A DNA stretch of 64,000 nucleotides from Frankia sp. QA3 (lineage in GTDB: Bacteria > Actinomycetota > Actinomycetes > Frankiales > Frankiaceae). Made by a program: the position numbers and the translations under genes. Each line of letters opens with the position of its first letter. The first letter of the stretch is position 1. Shown in pieces: positions 55,495-63,423 of this stretch. Below the pieces are notes generated by a model. The model was not told where the DNA came from. It saw nothing but the letters and a program-made list of their open reading frames with translations, and searched no databases. Where the stretch lies: contig NZ_CM001489.1 of NCBI RefSeq assembly GCF_000262465.1, positions 3,633,502 through 3,697,501 of the forward strand, given 5' to 3'.

Positions 55495-58400
55495 TGGCGG
55501 CGGCACCGACGGCCTCCGACGGGGTCTGGCTGCCGAGCGTCATCGCCGTCGTCCCGGCACCGCGCCTGCAGCAGCAGCTCGCGAGCAGGCGCACGCAGGG
55601 CACGGACGAGCTGGATCCGGAACTCTTCGTCGACCAGCTACGGCTGCTGTCCGAGGTCGGCGTGCCCGCCCGGCTCAACGTCTCGCCGGCGGGGACGACG
55701 CTGCGGCTCTACACCGACACGCACGTCGCCCTGCTGCGGCCGACGAGACGCGACGACGGGTACCAGCTCACCTTCCTCGGCCGGTGGGGCTTCGCCGACC
55801 ACGCGAACGTGGCCCGCGGCGTGCTGCGGATCCGCTGCCCCGGCTGGGTTCTCCACCCGGAGGCGCGGTACGTCCCACCCGGTCAGCGCAACCACCTCGA
55901 CGTGCTGCGCGAGGCCTGGGCGCGGTTGGACGCCGCCGCGGACGGCCCGGCCGGCGAGCTGCCGCCCGCCCAGCGCGACTACCTCGCCACGGTCACCCGC
56001 ATCGTCGAGCAGACCCGGGTCCTGGAGGAGGAACGGCTGCGCGCCGAGACGGTGCTGTACCGGGCCCGCGAGGCCACCCGCGAGCAGCGGTTCTCCGCCC
56101 GCGGGATCTACACCTTCCGCCTCGCCGGGCCCACGCAGCTCCCCGAGGGGGCGCTGGTCGAGGTGGCCGACGACCGGACGTTGCGTGGCCGGATCCTGCG
56201 CAGCGCCCGCGCCGAGGTCGTCATCCGCTTCGACGGCATGCCCGACTTCGCCCGCATCCCCGCCCAGGGCGCGTTGCGCCTGCTGCCCAGCGAGGTGATC
56301 CGCCGGGCCCAGCTCGACGCCGTCGCCGCGCTGCGCGAGGGACAGGCGGCCAACCCGCGGCTGCTCGGCGCGCTGGCGCAGTACCGGGTCGAGCGGGCCG
56401 GGCAGCCCGACCGGTCCGCTCGACCCGAGCGCCCCCTCGACGCCGGCCAGCTCGACGCCTACCAGCGGGCCCTCGGCGACCCCGATCTGCTGCTCGTCCT
56501 CGGCCCGCCCGGAACCGGCAAGACGTGGACGATCACCGAGATCGCCACCGCCGAGGCGGGCCGGGCGGGCGCGGGCGGCGCCCCGAGCCGGACGCTGGTC
56601 ACCTCGCACAGCAACCAGGCCGTCGACAACGTCCTGCGGGGCCTGGCCGACCAGCTGCGCTGCGTGCGGATCGGCAACGCCGAGTCGATGACCGCGGCCG
56701 CCCGCGAACTGACCCCCGAAGCCCAGGTCGAACATCTGGTGGGCGCCATCATCCGGGACACCGAGCCGGTCGCGGCGGCGCTCGACCCGTTCGCGGATCC
56801 GTCGGGCACCGGCGAGGCGTGGCTGGCGCTCCTGCAGGGGCAGCTCGCGGCGGCGGGGGACGCCGACCGCTCCGTCCGGGTGCAGGACGCCGTGCTGGAC
56901 GCCCTCGGCCGGTCCCTGCGCGCGCCGCTGGAGCCGCTGATCGCGGCCGCCCGCGAGGAGGCCGAACGCCTCGCCGGCGCCGTGGCCGACTGCCGCCGGG
57001 CGCACGATCTGGCGCTGGACCGCCACGACCGCCTCGCCGCTCGGCGGGTGCCGCGCTGGTGGGCATGGGCCCGGCGGCGCTCGGTGGCCCGCCGTCTGGG
57101 GGACCTGCACGAGGCGCGGGACCAGCTCACCGAGGCGGAGCAGCGCCTCGCCGCGGCCCAGGGGACGCTCGCCGAGCTGTGGGAGCGCGCCGCCCGGCTC
57201 GTCGCGCAGCATCCCGAGGGGGCCCGGCTGCTGCGCGAACGGGAGACCGCCTGGACCGCCCGCGCCGGTGCGCTGTCCGCCGCGGCCGGGATCGCCGCCG
57301 ACCTGCAGGCGGATCTCCAACTGGCCGGCTGCCTGCCGCCGCTGGAAGCGGCGGCCGACGCCGGCCGGGATGCCGGTGCGCCGGGCGGCCCGACCGGTGA
57401 CATCACCGGTGATGTCACCGGTGACGACTCAGAGGAGGACGAGTGGGGTGCGGCGCTCGCCCAGTGGGAGCGGCGCGAGCGGCTCCTGGCCGAGGCGATC
57501 GCGCTCGCCCGGACACGCGCGCAGCTGCTGGCCCTCTGGCGGGACCGGGTGCCGACCGCGGACGGAGAACTATGCCGTGAGCTCGTCACCTACGCCGACG
57601 TGGTCGCCGCGACCTGCATCAGCGTGGGGACGAAGCCGCTGCTGAGCGGCGTCGAGTTCGACCTCGCCATCGTCGACGAGGCCGGCCAGATCTCCGCCCC
57701 GAACTTGCTCATCCCGCTGGTCCGGGCGCGGCGCGCGCTCCTCGTCGGCGACCACCACCAGCTTCCCCCGTACCTGGAGGAGGAGCTTGCCGACTGGGCC
57801 GACGACCTCGTCCCGGGCGCCGAGCTGTCCCCGGAGGCGGCCGAGCAGACCCGCGACATGGTGCGCCGCAGCGAGTTCGAGCGGCTGTTCACCCGGCTCG
57901 ACGAGCACCACCGGGTCACCCTCACGCTCCAGCGCCGCATGCCGGCGACCGTCGCCGAGTTCATCTCCCACGCCTTCTACGACGGCGCGCTCGCCACGGA
58001 CCATCCGGGATGGACGGACGATCCCCTGTTCACCAGCCCGCTGGCGTTCGTGGACACCTCCGACCGGCCGGCCGGCGAGCGGTCCGAGACCCATGGCGAG
58101 GGCGGCGGGGTGAGCAACGCGCTGGAGGCCGAGCTGATCGGCTGGCTGCTGGCCCGCTACGCCGCCCACCATCGCGACTGGGCCGTGATCGTGCCCTACC
58201 AGCATCAGGTCCGGCTGCTGCGGCGCACGCTCGTCCAGCAGCTCGGCGGGCCCGGCGCGATCGACGACAACGTGGGCACGGTGGACTCCTTTCAGGGCAA
58301 CGAGCGGGATCTGATCATCTATGGCTTCACCCGCAGCAACCACAACGGGACCGTCGGGTTCCTCAGCGAACTGCGCCGGCTGAACGTGGCGATGACGCGA

Positions 58401-58574
58401 ACCCGCCGGCAGCTCGTCCTCGTCGGTGACCTGGCGACGCTCGGCCCGGCCCGCAACGAGGGCTTCGCCGCCGTCATGGCGCAGCTGCGGGCCGCGCTCG
58501 CCGCGGGCGGGGACCTGCGCCCGTCCCGAGAGATCGAGGCCCGGCTGCGCGGGCTCGACGGTGACCCCCGATGA
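55494..58574 (+). CDS. UPF1/DNA2-like superfamily 1 helicase
   Basis: 1026 residues. The N-terminal ~315 residues are a novel region including beta-rich segments. The SF1B core follows: Q-motif-like LDAGQLDAYQRAL, Walker A GPPGTGKT at 337-344, motif Ia SHSNQAVDNVLRGL, Walker B DEAG at 728-731, motif III GDHHQLPP. The C-terminal RecA domain has VIVPYQHQVRLL, VGTVDSFQGNERDLI and RLNVAMTRTRRQLVLVGD. A ~300-residue helical insertion with a likely coiled coil sits between Ia and II. Likely an ATP-driven translocase on RNA or DNA. It overlaps the upstream gene by 1 nt and the downstream gene by 4 nt. Confidence 0.85.
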   Translation: MAAAPTASDGVWLPSVIAVVPAPRLQQQLASRRTQGTDELDPELFVDQLRLLSEVGVPARLNVSPAGTTLRLYTDTHVALLRPTRRDDGYQLTFLGRWGFADHANVARGVLRIRCPGWVLHPEARYVPPGQRNHLDVLREAWARLDAAADGPAGELPPAQRDYLATVTRIVEQTRVLEEERLRAETVLYRAREATREQRFSARGIYTFRLAGPTQLPEGALVEVADDRTLRGRILRSARAEVVIRFDGMPDFARIPAQGALRLLPSEVIRRAQLDAVAALREGQAANPRLLGALAQYRVERAGQPDRSARPERPLDAGQLDAYQRALGDPDLLLVLGPPGTGKTWTITEIATAEAGRAGAGGAPSRTLVTSHSNQAVDNVLRGLADQLRCVRIGNAESMTAAARELTPEAQVEHLVGAIIRDTEPVAAALDPFADPSGTGEAWLALLQGQLAAAGDADRSVRVQDAVLDALGRSLRAPLEPLIAAAREEAERLAGAVADCRRAHDLALDRHDRLAARRVPRWWAWARRRSVARRLGDLHEARDQLTEAEQRLAAAQGTLAELWERAARLVAQHPEGARLLRERETAWTARAGALSAAAGIAADLQADLQLAGCLPPLEAAADAGRDAGAPGGPTGDITGDVTGDDSEEDEWGAALAQWERRERLLAEAIALARTRAQLLALWRDRVPTADGELCRELVTYADVVAATCISVGTKPLLSGVEFDLAIVDEAGQISAPNLLIPLVRARRALLVGDHHQLPPYLEEELADWADDLVPGAELSPEAAEQTRDMVRRSEFERLFTRLDEHHRVTLTLQRRMPATVAEFISHAFYDGALATDHPGWTDDPLFTSPLAFVDTSDRPAGERSETHGEGGGVSNALEAELIGWLLARYAAHHRDWAVIVPYQHQVRLLRRTLVQQLGGPGAIDDNVGTVDSFQGNERDLIIYGFTRSNHNGTVGFLSELRRLNVAMTRTRRQLVLVGDLATLGPARNEGFAAVMAQLRAALAAGGDLRPSREIEARLRGLDGDPR

Positions 58575-59776
58575 GCGGCGGTGTTCCCACGACAAGCGGT
58601 GTTCCCACGACAAGCGGAGCCCCCCTGTTGTATCCGGCGTTCCGGGCGTTGGAGCACGCGATGACGATGCCGGAGGTCCGCCCGCTGCGGATCTTCTCGG
58701 TGCGCTGGCCGCTGTGGCAGGTCGAGGCGCAGGCCAGGTTCCGGGAGAGCCAGCCGTTCGACGTCGTCGACCACTTCCTGCTGCGCGGGGTGGTCGAGGG
58801 CCGGCTCGCCACCGAGGCCGACCTCATGCGCTTCTTCGGGCTGTCGGCCTCGCTCGTGACCCGCGGCGTCGATCACCTCGTCCACATCGGCCACCTGACC
58901 CGCACCGGGCCGGCCGAGGTGGCCGCGAGCTCGCTGGGCGTGCTCTCCGTGCAGGACGGGATGCGGTACGTCGAGAAGGAGAGCCGCCACCTGCTGTATT
59001 TCGACGCGTTCACGAACGAGCCGCTGCCGCGCTCCCACTACCACGGCTCGGTGCGGATCCTGCTCGACGGCGAGGAGACGGCCGGGGAGCACGAGCGGGC
59101 CCGCTGGTTTCGCCGGCTGACCTCGATGCGGCCGTTCTCCCTGGACGCCGTGCGCGCACTGGGCCGGCGCCCCGACCGCGCCCGGTTCAACGTCCCCCAC
59201 CTGCTGGAGGACCTCAGCCCGATCGCCACTGCGGGCGCGTGGCTGCCGGCACATCTCCTGCTGACCGAAGATGGCGTCCTCGCCTTCACCCAGGCCGCGC
59301 CGGTACGCGACACGTTCCTCGAGCAGCTGTGCCGGCGCGCCCCGCAGGTCCTGGACACCCTGCGGCACGAACGCGGCGGGGACGAGCCGCGGCTGCGCTG
59401 GCTCGACTGGCTGCGCGAGCGGGGTCTCGGCCGGGCGAACCTGCACACCCTGCCGAGCGGGGTGTGGCGGGCGACGCTGCCGCCGCAGGCCTTCGACGGC
59501 CAGCTGCAGCTGCACCGGCTCGGCTCGTTCCAGGTGCGCGAAGGCCACTTCCTCCAGCTCTGGTGCGACGACGAACGGCTGCGCACCCGCGCGGTGCGCC
59601 AGCGGGCGCTGGCGATCTGCCGCCGCCCCGGGATCAGCCGCACGGAGGCCGACGACGCCGTCGCCGCGGTAGCCCAGCTGCTGGATGTGCCGGTTCCCAG
59701 CTTCGACGAGCTGCTGCGCCTGGCCGTCGAGTCCGGGGACCTGCTCCAGCGCAACGCCCTGGAGGCCCTTCGCTGA
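58571..59776 (+). CDS. Winged-helix protein of unknown family, third gene of the operon
   Basis: 401 residues; ATGA overlap with the helicase stop. No family recognised. A 14-residue leader is a duplicated GVPTTS unit (perfect 18-bp tandem repeat, 58580-58615). A winged HTH is probable at about residues 60-120 (FLLRGVVEGRLATEADLMRFFGLSASLVTRGVDHLVHIGHL), followed by a segment with FDAFTNEPLPRSHYHGSVRIL. The C-terminal half is mixed and has Trp/Arg-rich positions (RLRWLDWLRERGLGRANLHTLPSGVWRATLP) and a helical end. Probably a DNA/RNA-binding or sensing component of the same system. Confidence 0.75.
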   Translation: MSGGVPTTSGVPTTSGAPLLYPAFRALEHAMTMPEVRPLRIFSVRWPLWQVEAQARFRESQPFDVVDHFLLRGVVEGRLATEADLMRFFGLSASLVTRGVDHLVHIGHLTRTGPAEVAASSLGVLSVQDGMRYVEKESRHLLYFDAFTNEPLPRSHYHGSVRILLDGEETAGEHERARWFRRLTSMRPFSLDAVRALGRRPDRARFNVPHLLEDLSPIATAGAWLPAHLLLTEDGVLAFTQAAPVRDTFLEQLCRRAPQVLDTLRHERGGDEPRLRWLDWLRERGLGRANLHTLPSGVWRATLPPQAFDGQLQLHRLGSFQVREGHFLQLWCDDERLRTRAVRQRALAICRRPGISRTEADDAVAAVAQLLDVPVPSFDELLRLAVESGDLLQRNALEALR

Positions 59777-60426
59777 TCCCCCGGTCCGGGCCAGCTCGGT
59801 CCGGGCCAGCTCGGTCCGGGCCAGCTCGGTCCGGGCCAGCTCGGTCCGGGCGCAGGGCGGCGTCGCTGCGACCGCCAGGGCCTGCGCCCGCGGTGAGAAC
59901 CGCCACCAGGACGGTCAGGGCAGGCGGTGAAGGCGCTCACGCGACGTCGGCAGCCGGCGGTGCCGGTCGGACCACGGACCCGCCCACACCGCTCCACACC
60001 GTAGCTGCCCTGTTGATCCCGCATAGTTCTCCGGGTAACAGGAAATATGCCACGCCCCCGACGCGCTGGGCGACATTGCGTGCCCCCACGGGCATCCCGG
60101 CGGGCGTATTGCCACCGCCCCGAGGAAGCCGTCTCCGGAATACGCTGTCCGCGGGTTGTGCGCAGCACGGTTGACCGAGGCGCGCTCGGGGATCCGGGCG
60201 TAGCCGCAGGCCAGTCGCCCCGCCCGCCGCGTTCATCCGGTGTCACCGGCGGTGCCACCGCGGTTAGGGCACCCATTCCTGGCAACGATCGGAACAACTA
60301 GGGACATGTCACCCCGGGATCGGGCAAGTCGGTTGGACGAGCCCGCCGGACGTCTGATTGCATACCACCCTGACGGGGGTGGCCGGAAGCGGAGGGACCC
60401 GCACGAGAGAGAGCAGTAAGGACGGG
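59777..60426. other. Intergenic region before the conservon
   Basis: 650 bp. Four perfect 15-bp tandem copies are at 59783-59842, a moderately AT-rich patch at 60020-60070, and another near 60285-60305 (AACAACTAGGGACATG) that may hold the conservon promoter. The cvnA site AAGGACGGG ends at 60426. No coding sequence or known RNA motif is seen. Confidence 0.5.
59783..59842. repeat. 15-bp tandem repeat, 4 perfect copies, intergenic
   Basis: GGTCCGGGCCAGCTC is repeated four times plus a partial fifth, starting 7 bp after the stop of the winged-helix gene. Confidence 0.9.
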
Positions 60427-61830
60427 ATGACGACACGAGCCCGAGAACTGTTCCAACGATCGCGCGCGCTGCTCGGAAACTCCCGCGAGGTCGCCGCGCA
60501 GCTCCTCGCGTCTCCCGGGACGCCCTCCCGCCCGGCCGTCCCACCCGCCGCGGCGCCGTCGTCGAGACCTGCGCCGGACCCAGCCGCCCCGCTGGCGCCG
60601 CCGGTAGCCCCGGCCACCTCCCTACCTGGGACCACCGCCCAGCCTGTGGCCACCGCCCAGCCTGCGGCCACCGCCCAGCCTGTGGCCACCGCCCAGCCTG
60701 TGGCCACGACCACGCCCACGGCGGCCGCGCAGGCGCTGTCGGCGATCTGCGCCGACGTCGCCCTGCGTGACCTGAACCTGGTGGACTCCCTGCTCTCCCA
60801 GCTCGAGGAGATGGAGGCCCGCGAGGAGGACGCCGAGCGGCTCGCCGAGCTCTACCAGCTCGACCATCTGGCCGCCCGGCTGCGCCGTAACGCCGAGAAC
60901 CTGCGCATCCTCGCCGGCCGGGACGCGAGCGAGACGGTGTCGGAGACCGCGGCGATGGTCGACGTGATCCGCGCGGCCATGTCCTCCATCGACCACTACT
61001 CGCGCATCACCATCGGCCGGGTGGTCCCCCTCGGCGTGGTCGGGTTCGCCGCGGAGGACCTCGGCCGGCTGCTGGCGGAACTGCTCGACAACGCCACCAA
61101 GTCCTCCCCGCCGACCGCGCCGGTGCGCGTCGGCGTGCACCTGACCGAACAGGGCAGCGCGCTGCTGCGGGTCGAGGACGAGGGCATCGGTCTGCCACCG
61201 GAGCGGATGCGCCGGCTCAACGAGCGGCTGCGCGCCGGCCCGGCGCTCGACGACGACGCCGTGCGGCACATGGGGCTGGCCGTGGTCGGCCGGATCGCGG
61301 CCCGGCACGAGATGCGCACCTGGCTCGACCGACGCCACCCGCACGGGACGACCGCCTCGGTGCTGCTGCCCGCGGCGCTGATCTGCGAGCTGCCCGAGGC
61401 GAGCTGGTCGGGCGCCCAGACCGTCACCGCCGCGCCCGCCGTCGCCGCCGTGCGCACCGTCGGGTCCCCGCTGCCCGTTGCAGCCTCCGCCGGGCTACCG
61501 GGGCGCCGGGCCGCGCACCTGGCCCGCCCACGCCCGGCCGCACCGGCAGCCCACTCCGCGCAGCCCGCCGCCCCGGCGCTGCGGCCCGTGCCGAGCCCGC
61601 CGCCGAACCCGGCCCCAGGCCCAGGCGCGGGCGAGACCACCGCCAGCGGCCTGCCCCGCCGGGTGTCACGCAGCCTGAAGAGCGGCACCGGGCCGCTCGC
61701 GGCGCCACCGCCAGCACCGCCGGCAGCAGCGGCAGCCAGTCGGGCGACGGACCACGAGCGGCTGCTCGCCGATCTCGGCGCGTTCGCCGAGGGGGAACGG
61801 GCCGCCCGTGACGAGCAGCGAGGGGCCTGA
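60427..61830 (+). CDS. cvnA: Conservon sensor kinase-like protein CvnA
   Basis: 467 residues from the ATG at 60427. This is the cytosolic, shortened form of conservon sensor kinases. The Pro/Ala-rich N-terminus contains four AQP(V/A)AT units from an 18-bp repeat (60637-60708). A dimerisation helix carries the conserved H147 (LDHLAARLRRNAENLRIL), and an HATPase domain has N222 in LLAELLDNATKSS and VEDEGIGLPPERM. A ~110-residue Pro/Ala tail ends in a charged helix. No membrane segment or sensor domain is visible. First gene of cvnA-B-C-D; acts through the small GTPase at the end of the operon. Confidence 0.9.
   Translation: MTTRARELFQRSRALLGNSREVAAQLLASPGTPSRPAVPPAAAPSSRPAPDPAAPLAPPVAPATSLPGTTAQPVATAQPAATAQPVATAQPVATTTPTAAAQALSAICADVALRDLNLVDSLLSQLEEMEAREEDAERLAELYQLDHLAARLRRNAENLRILAGRDASETVSETAAMVDVIRAAMSSIDHYSRITIGRVVPLGVVGFAAEDLGRLLAELLDNATKSSPPTAPVRVGVHLTEQGSALLRVEDEGIGLPPERMRRLNERLRAGPALDDDAVRHMGLAVVGRIAARHEMRTWLDRRHPHGTTASVLLPAALICELPEASWSGAQTVTAAPAVAAVRTVGSPLPVAASAGLPGRRAAHLARPRPAAPAAHSAQPAAPALRPVPSPPPNPAPGPGAGETTASGLPRRVSRSLKSGTGPLAAPPPAPPAAAAASRATDHERLLADLGAFAEGERAARDEQRGA
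60637..60708. repeat. 18-bp tandem repeat in cvnA, 4 copies
   Basis: GCCCAGCCTGTGGCCACC with one or two substitutions, four in-frame copies encoding AQPVAT. Confidence 0.9.
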
Positions 61831-61839
61831 GGAACAGCC

Positions 61840-62277
61840 GTGACCGACACGACCAATCGCCAGGGGCACGACGACTTCACCTGGCTCATCAATGACTTCG
61901 TCGCCAGGGTGCACGGGGTTTCCCACGCCCTGATCCTGTCGTCCGACGGGCTGTCGCTCACCGCCTCGGACACGGTCGGCACCGTCGAGGGCGAGCAGCT
62001 CGCCGCGATCGCCAGCGGGATGCTGAGTCTTGCCCGCAACAGCGCCGCGCTGTTCGACAAGGGGACCTGCGAGCAGATCATCGTCCGGCTGTCGTCGGGA
62101 TACCTGCTGTTCATGGGCATCGACGCCGGCGCGGGCCTCGCGGTGCTCACCGACGCCGACTGCGACATGAAGGTCGTGGCCTACGAGATGACCCAGTTCG
62201 TGCAGCACGCCGGCCATGCGTTGACCCCGCAGACCCGCGCCGACCTGCGCCGGGTCCTCGCCGGCCGGCAGCTGTAG
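61840..62277 (+). CDS. cvnB: Roadblock/LC7 protein CvnB
   Basis: 145 residues from the GTG at 61840 with GGAAC upstream. A single roadblock/LC7 domain (WLINDFVARVHGVSHALILSSDGLSLTASDTVG; VEGEQLAAIASGMLSLARNSAALFDKG; YLLFMGIDAGAGLAVLTDADCDMKVVAYEM). In conservons it acts as the regulator of the CvnD GTPase, like MglB for MglA. 9 bp after cvnA. Confidence 0.94.
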   Translation: MTDTTNRQGHDDFTWLINDFVARVHGVSHALILSSDGLSLTASDTVGTVEGEQLAAIASGMLSLARNSAALFDKGTCEQIIVRLSSGYLLFMGIDAGAGLAVLTDADCDMKVVAYEMTQFVQHAGHALTPQTRADLRRVLAGRQL

Positions 62278-62295
62278 TGCCGGGACGCATGCCAG

Positions 62296-62331
62296 GCCGG
62301 GACAGGTGACAGTGCCGGGACAGGTGACAGT
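62296..62331. repeat. 18-bp tandem duplication between cvnB and cvnC
   Basis: GCCGGGACAGGTGACAGT occurs twice, then a partial third copy. It lies in the 102-bp gap before cvnC. Confidence 0.85.
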
Positions 62332-62379
62332 GCCGGGACGGACCCTGTAGTGCCGAGACGGACAAGGACCGTGATCACG

Positions 62380-62766
62380 ATGCCGCTGGACAGCGCGCCG
62401 GGACCGTCGACGCGGGCGCCACGGACGCGCAGCCGGCGCATCCGCCCGTACACCCTCACCGGGGGCCGCACCAGGACCCGCCACCACCTGCTGGTGGAGA
62501 CGCTCGTCTCGGTCCCCAGCTACGACCCGGCGCTGAGCGAGTCGCTGATGCCCGAGTCGAAGGCGCTCTACGAGCGGGCCCGCGCGCAGCTGTCGATCGC
62601 CGAGCTGTCGGCGATGCTGTCGATCCCCCTCGGGGTCGTCCGCGTGCTCATCAGCGACCTCGCCGCCCAAGGGGCGGTGTTCATCCATCCGACGGCGCAC
62701 GCCTACTCCCATGACCGCGGCGTGCTGGAGCGGATCCTCAGCGGACTGCGGGAGCTGCCGGTCTGA
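62380..62766 (+). CDS. cvnC: DUF742 protein CvnC
   Basis: A small winged-helix-like DUF742 protein, 128 residues from the ATG at 62380 (AAGGA 11 bp upstream). The longer frame from 62350 begins inside repeat-derived sequence and is less likely; the GTG at 62371 is another option. Family features: RIRPYTLTGGRTRTRHHLLVETLV and a helix-turn-helix-like segment LSIAELSAMLSIPLGVVRVLISDLAAQGAVFIH. Partner of CvnA, CvnB and CvnD. Confidence 0.9.
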   Translation: MPLDSAPGPSTRAPRTRSRRIRPYTLTGGRTRTRHHLLVETLVSVPSYDPALSESLMPESKALYERARAQLSIAELSAMLSIPLGVVRVLISDLAAQGAVFIHPTAHAYSHDRGVLERILSGLRELPV

Positions 62767-62807
62767 GCGGGGACGCACCCGGGGAGGTCGCCGACCCGGA
62801 ACGATTG

Positions 62808-63347
62808 ATGATCTCGGCGAAGATCGTGATCGCCGGTGGGTTCGGCGTCGGCAAGACGACGTTGGTCGGCTCGGTGTCGGAGGTGCCGCCGATCAACACC
62901 GAGGCGTGGATGACCGAGGCCAGCGAGGGCGTCGACGACCTGCCCCCGCACGGCGAGAAGACCACGACGACGGTCGCCATGGACTTCGGCCGGATCTCGC
63001 TGGACTCCGATCTGGTGCTCTACCTGTTCGGCACGCCCGGCCAGGCGCGGTTCTGGTTCCTGTGGGACGACCTGTCCCGCGGCGCGCTGGGCGCGATCGT
63101 CCTGGCCGACACCCGCCGGCTCGACCAGTCCTTCGCCGCGGTCAACTACTTCGAGCATGATTCGACGGTGCCGTTCCTCGTCGCGGTGAACCTGTTCGAC
63201 GGCCGGCTGTGGCACGACCTCGACGAGGTGCGGGACGCCCTCGCGCTGCGGCCGGGCATCCCGCTGATCGCCTGCGACGCACGGGACCCGGCCTCGACCG
63301 CCGAGGCCCTGCGCGAGCTGGTCCGCTACGCCATGTCCCTGGCCTGA
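62808..63347 (+). CDS. cvnD: Conservon small GTPase CvnD
   Basis: 179 residues from the ATG at 62808 (a TTG at 62805 is also possible). Ras/MglA-like ATP/GTP-binding protein: G1 GGFGVGKTT at 10-18, switch II FGTPGQARFWFLW, and G4 position VNLFDGR in place of NKxD. CvnB and CvnA are its expected regulators. The stop lies inside the first copy of an 18-bp repeat (63339-63393) that continues into the spacer. Confidence 0.94.
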   Translation: MISAKIVIAGGFGVGKTTLVGSVSEVPPINTEAWMTEASEGVDDLPPHGEKTTTTVAMDFGRISLDSDLVLYLFGTPGQARFWFLWDDLSRGALGAIVLADTRRLDQSFAAVNYFEHDSTVPFLVAVNLFDGRLWHDLDEVRDALALRPGIPLIACDARDPASTAEALRELVRYAMSLA

Positions 63348-63393
63348 ACCACCGTCCCTGGCCTGAATTACCGTCCTGGCCTGAATTACCGTC
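63339..63393. repeat. 18-bp tandem repeat spanning the cvnD stop
   Basis: CTGGCCTGAATTACCGTC, two perfect copies preceded by a diverged copy that contains the last codons and stop of cvnD. Confidence 0.85.
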
Positions 63394-63423
63394 CTGGCCT
63401 GACCCCCGAGGAGGACGCACCCC

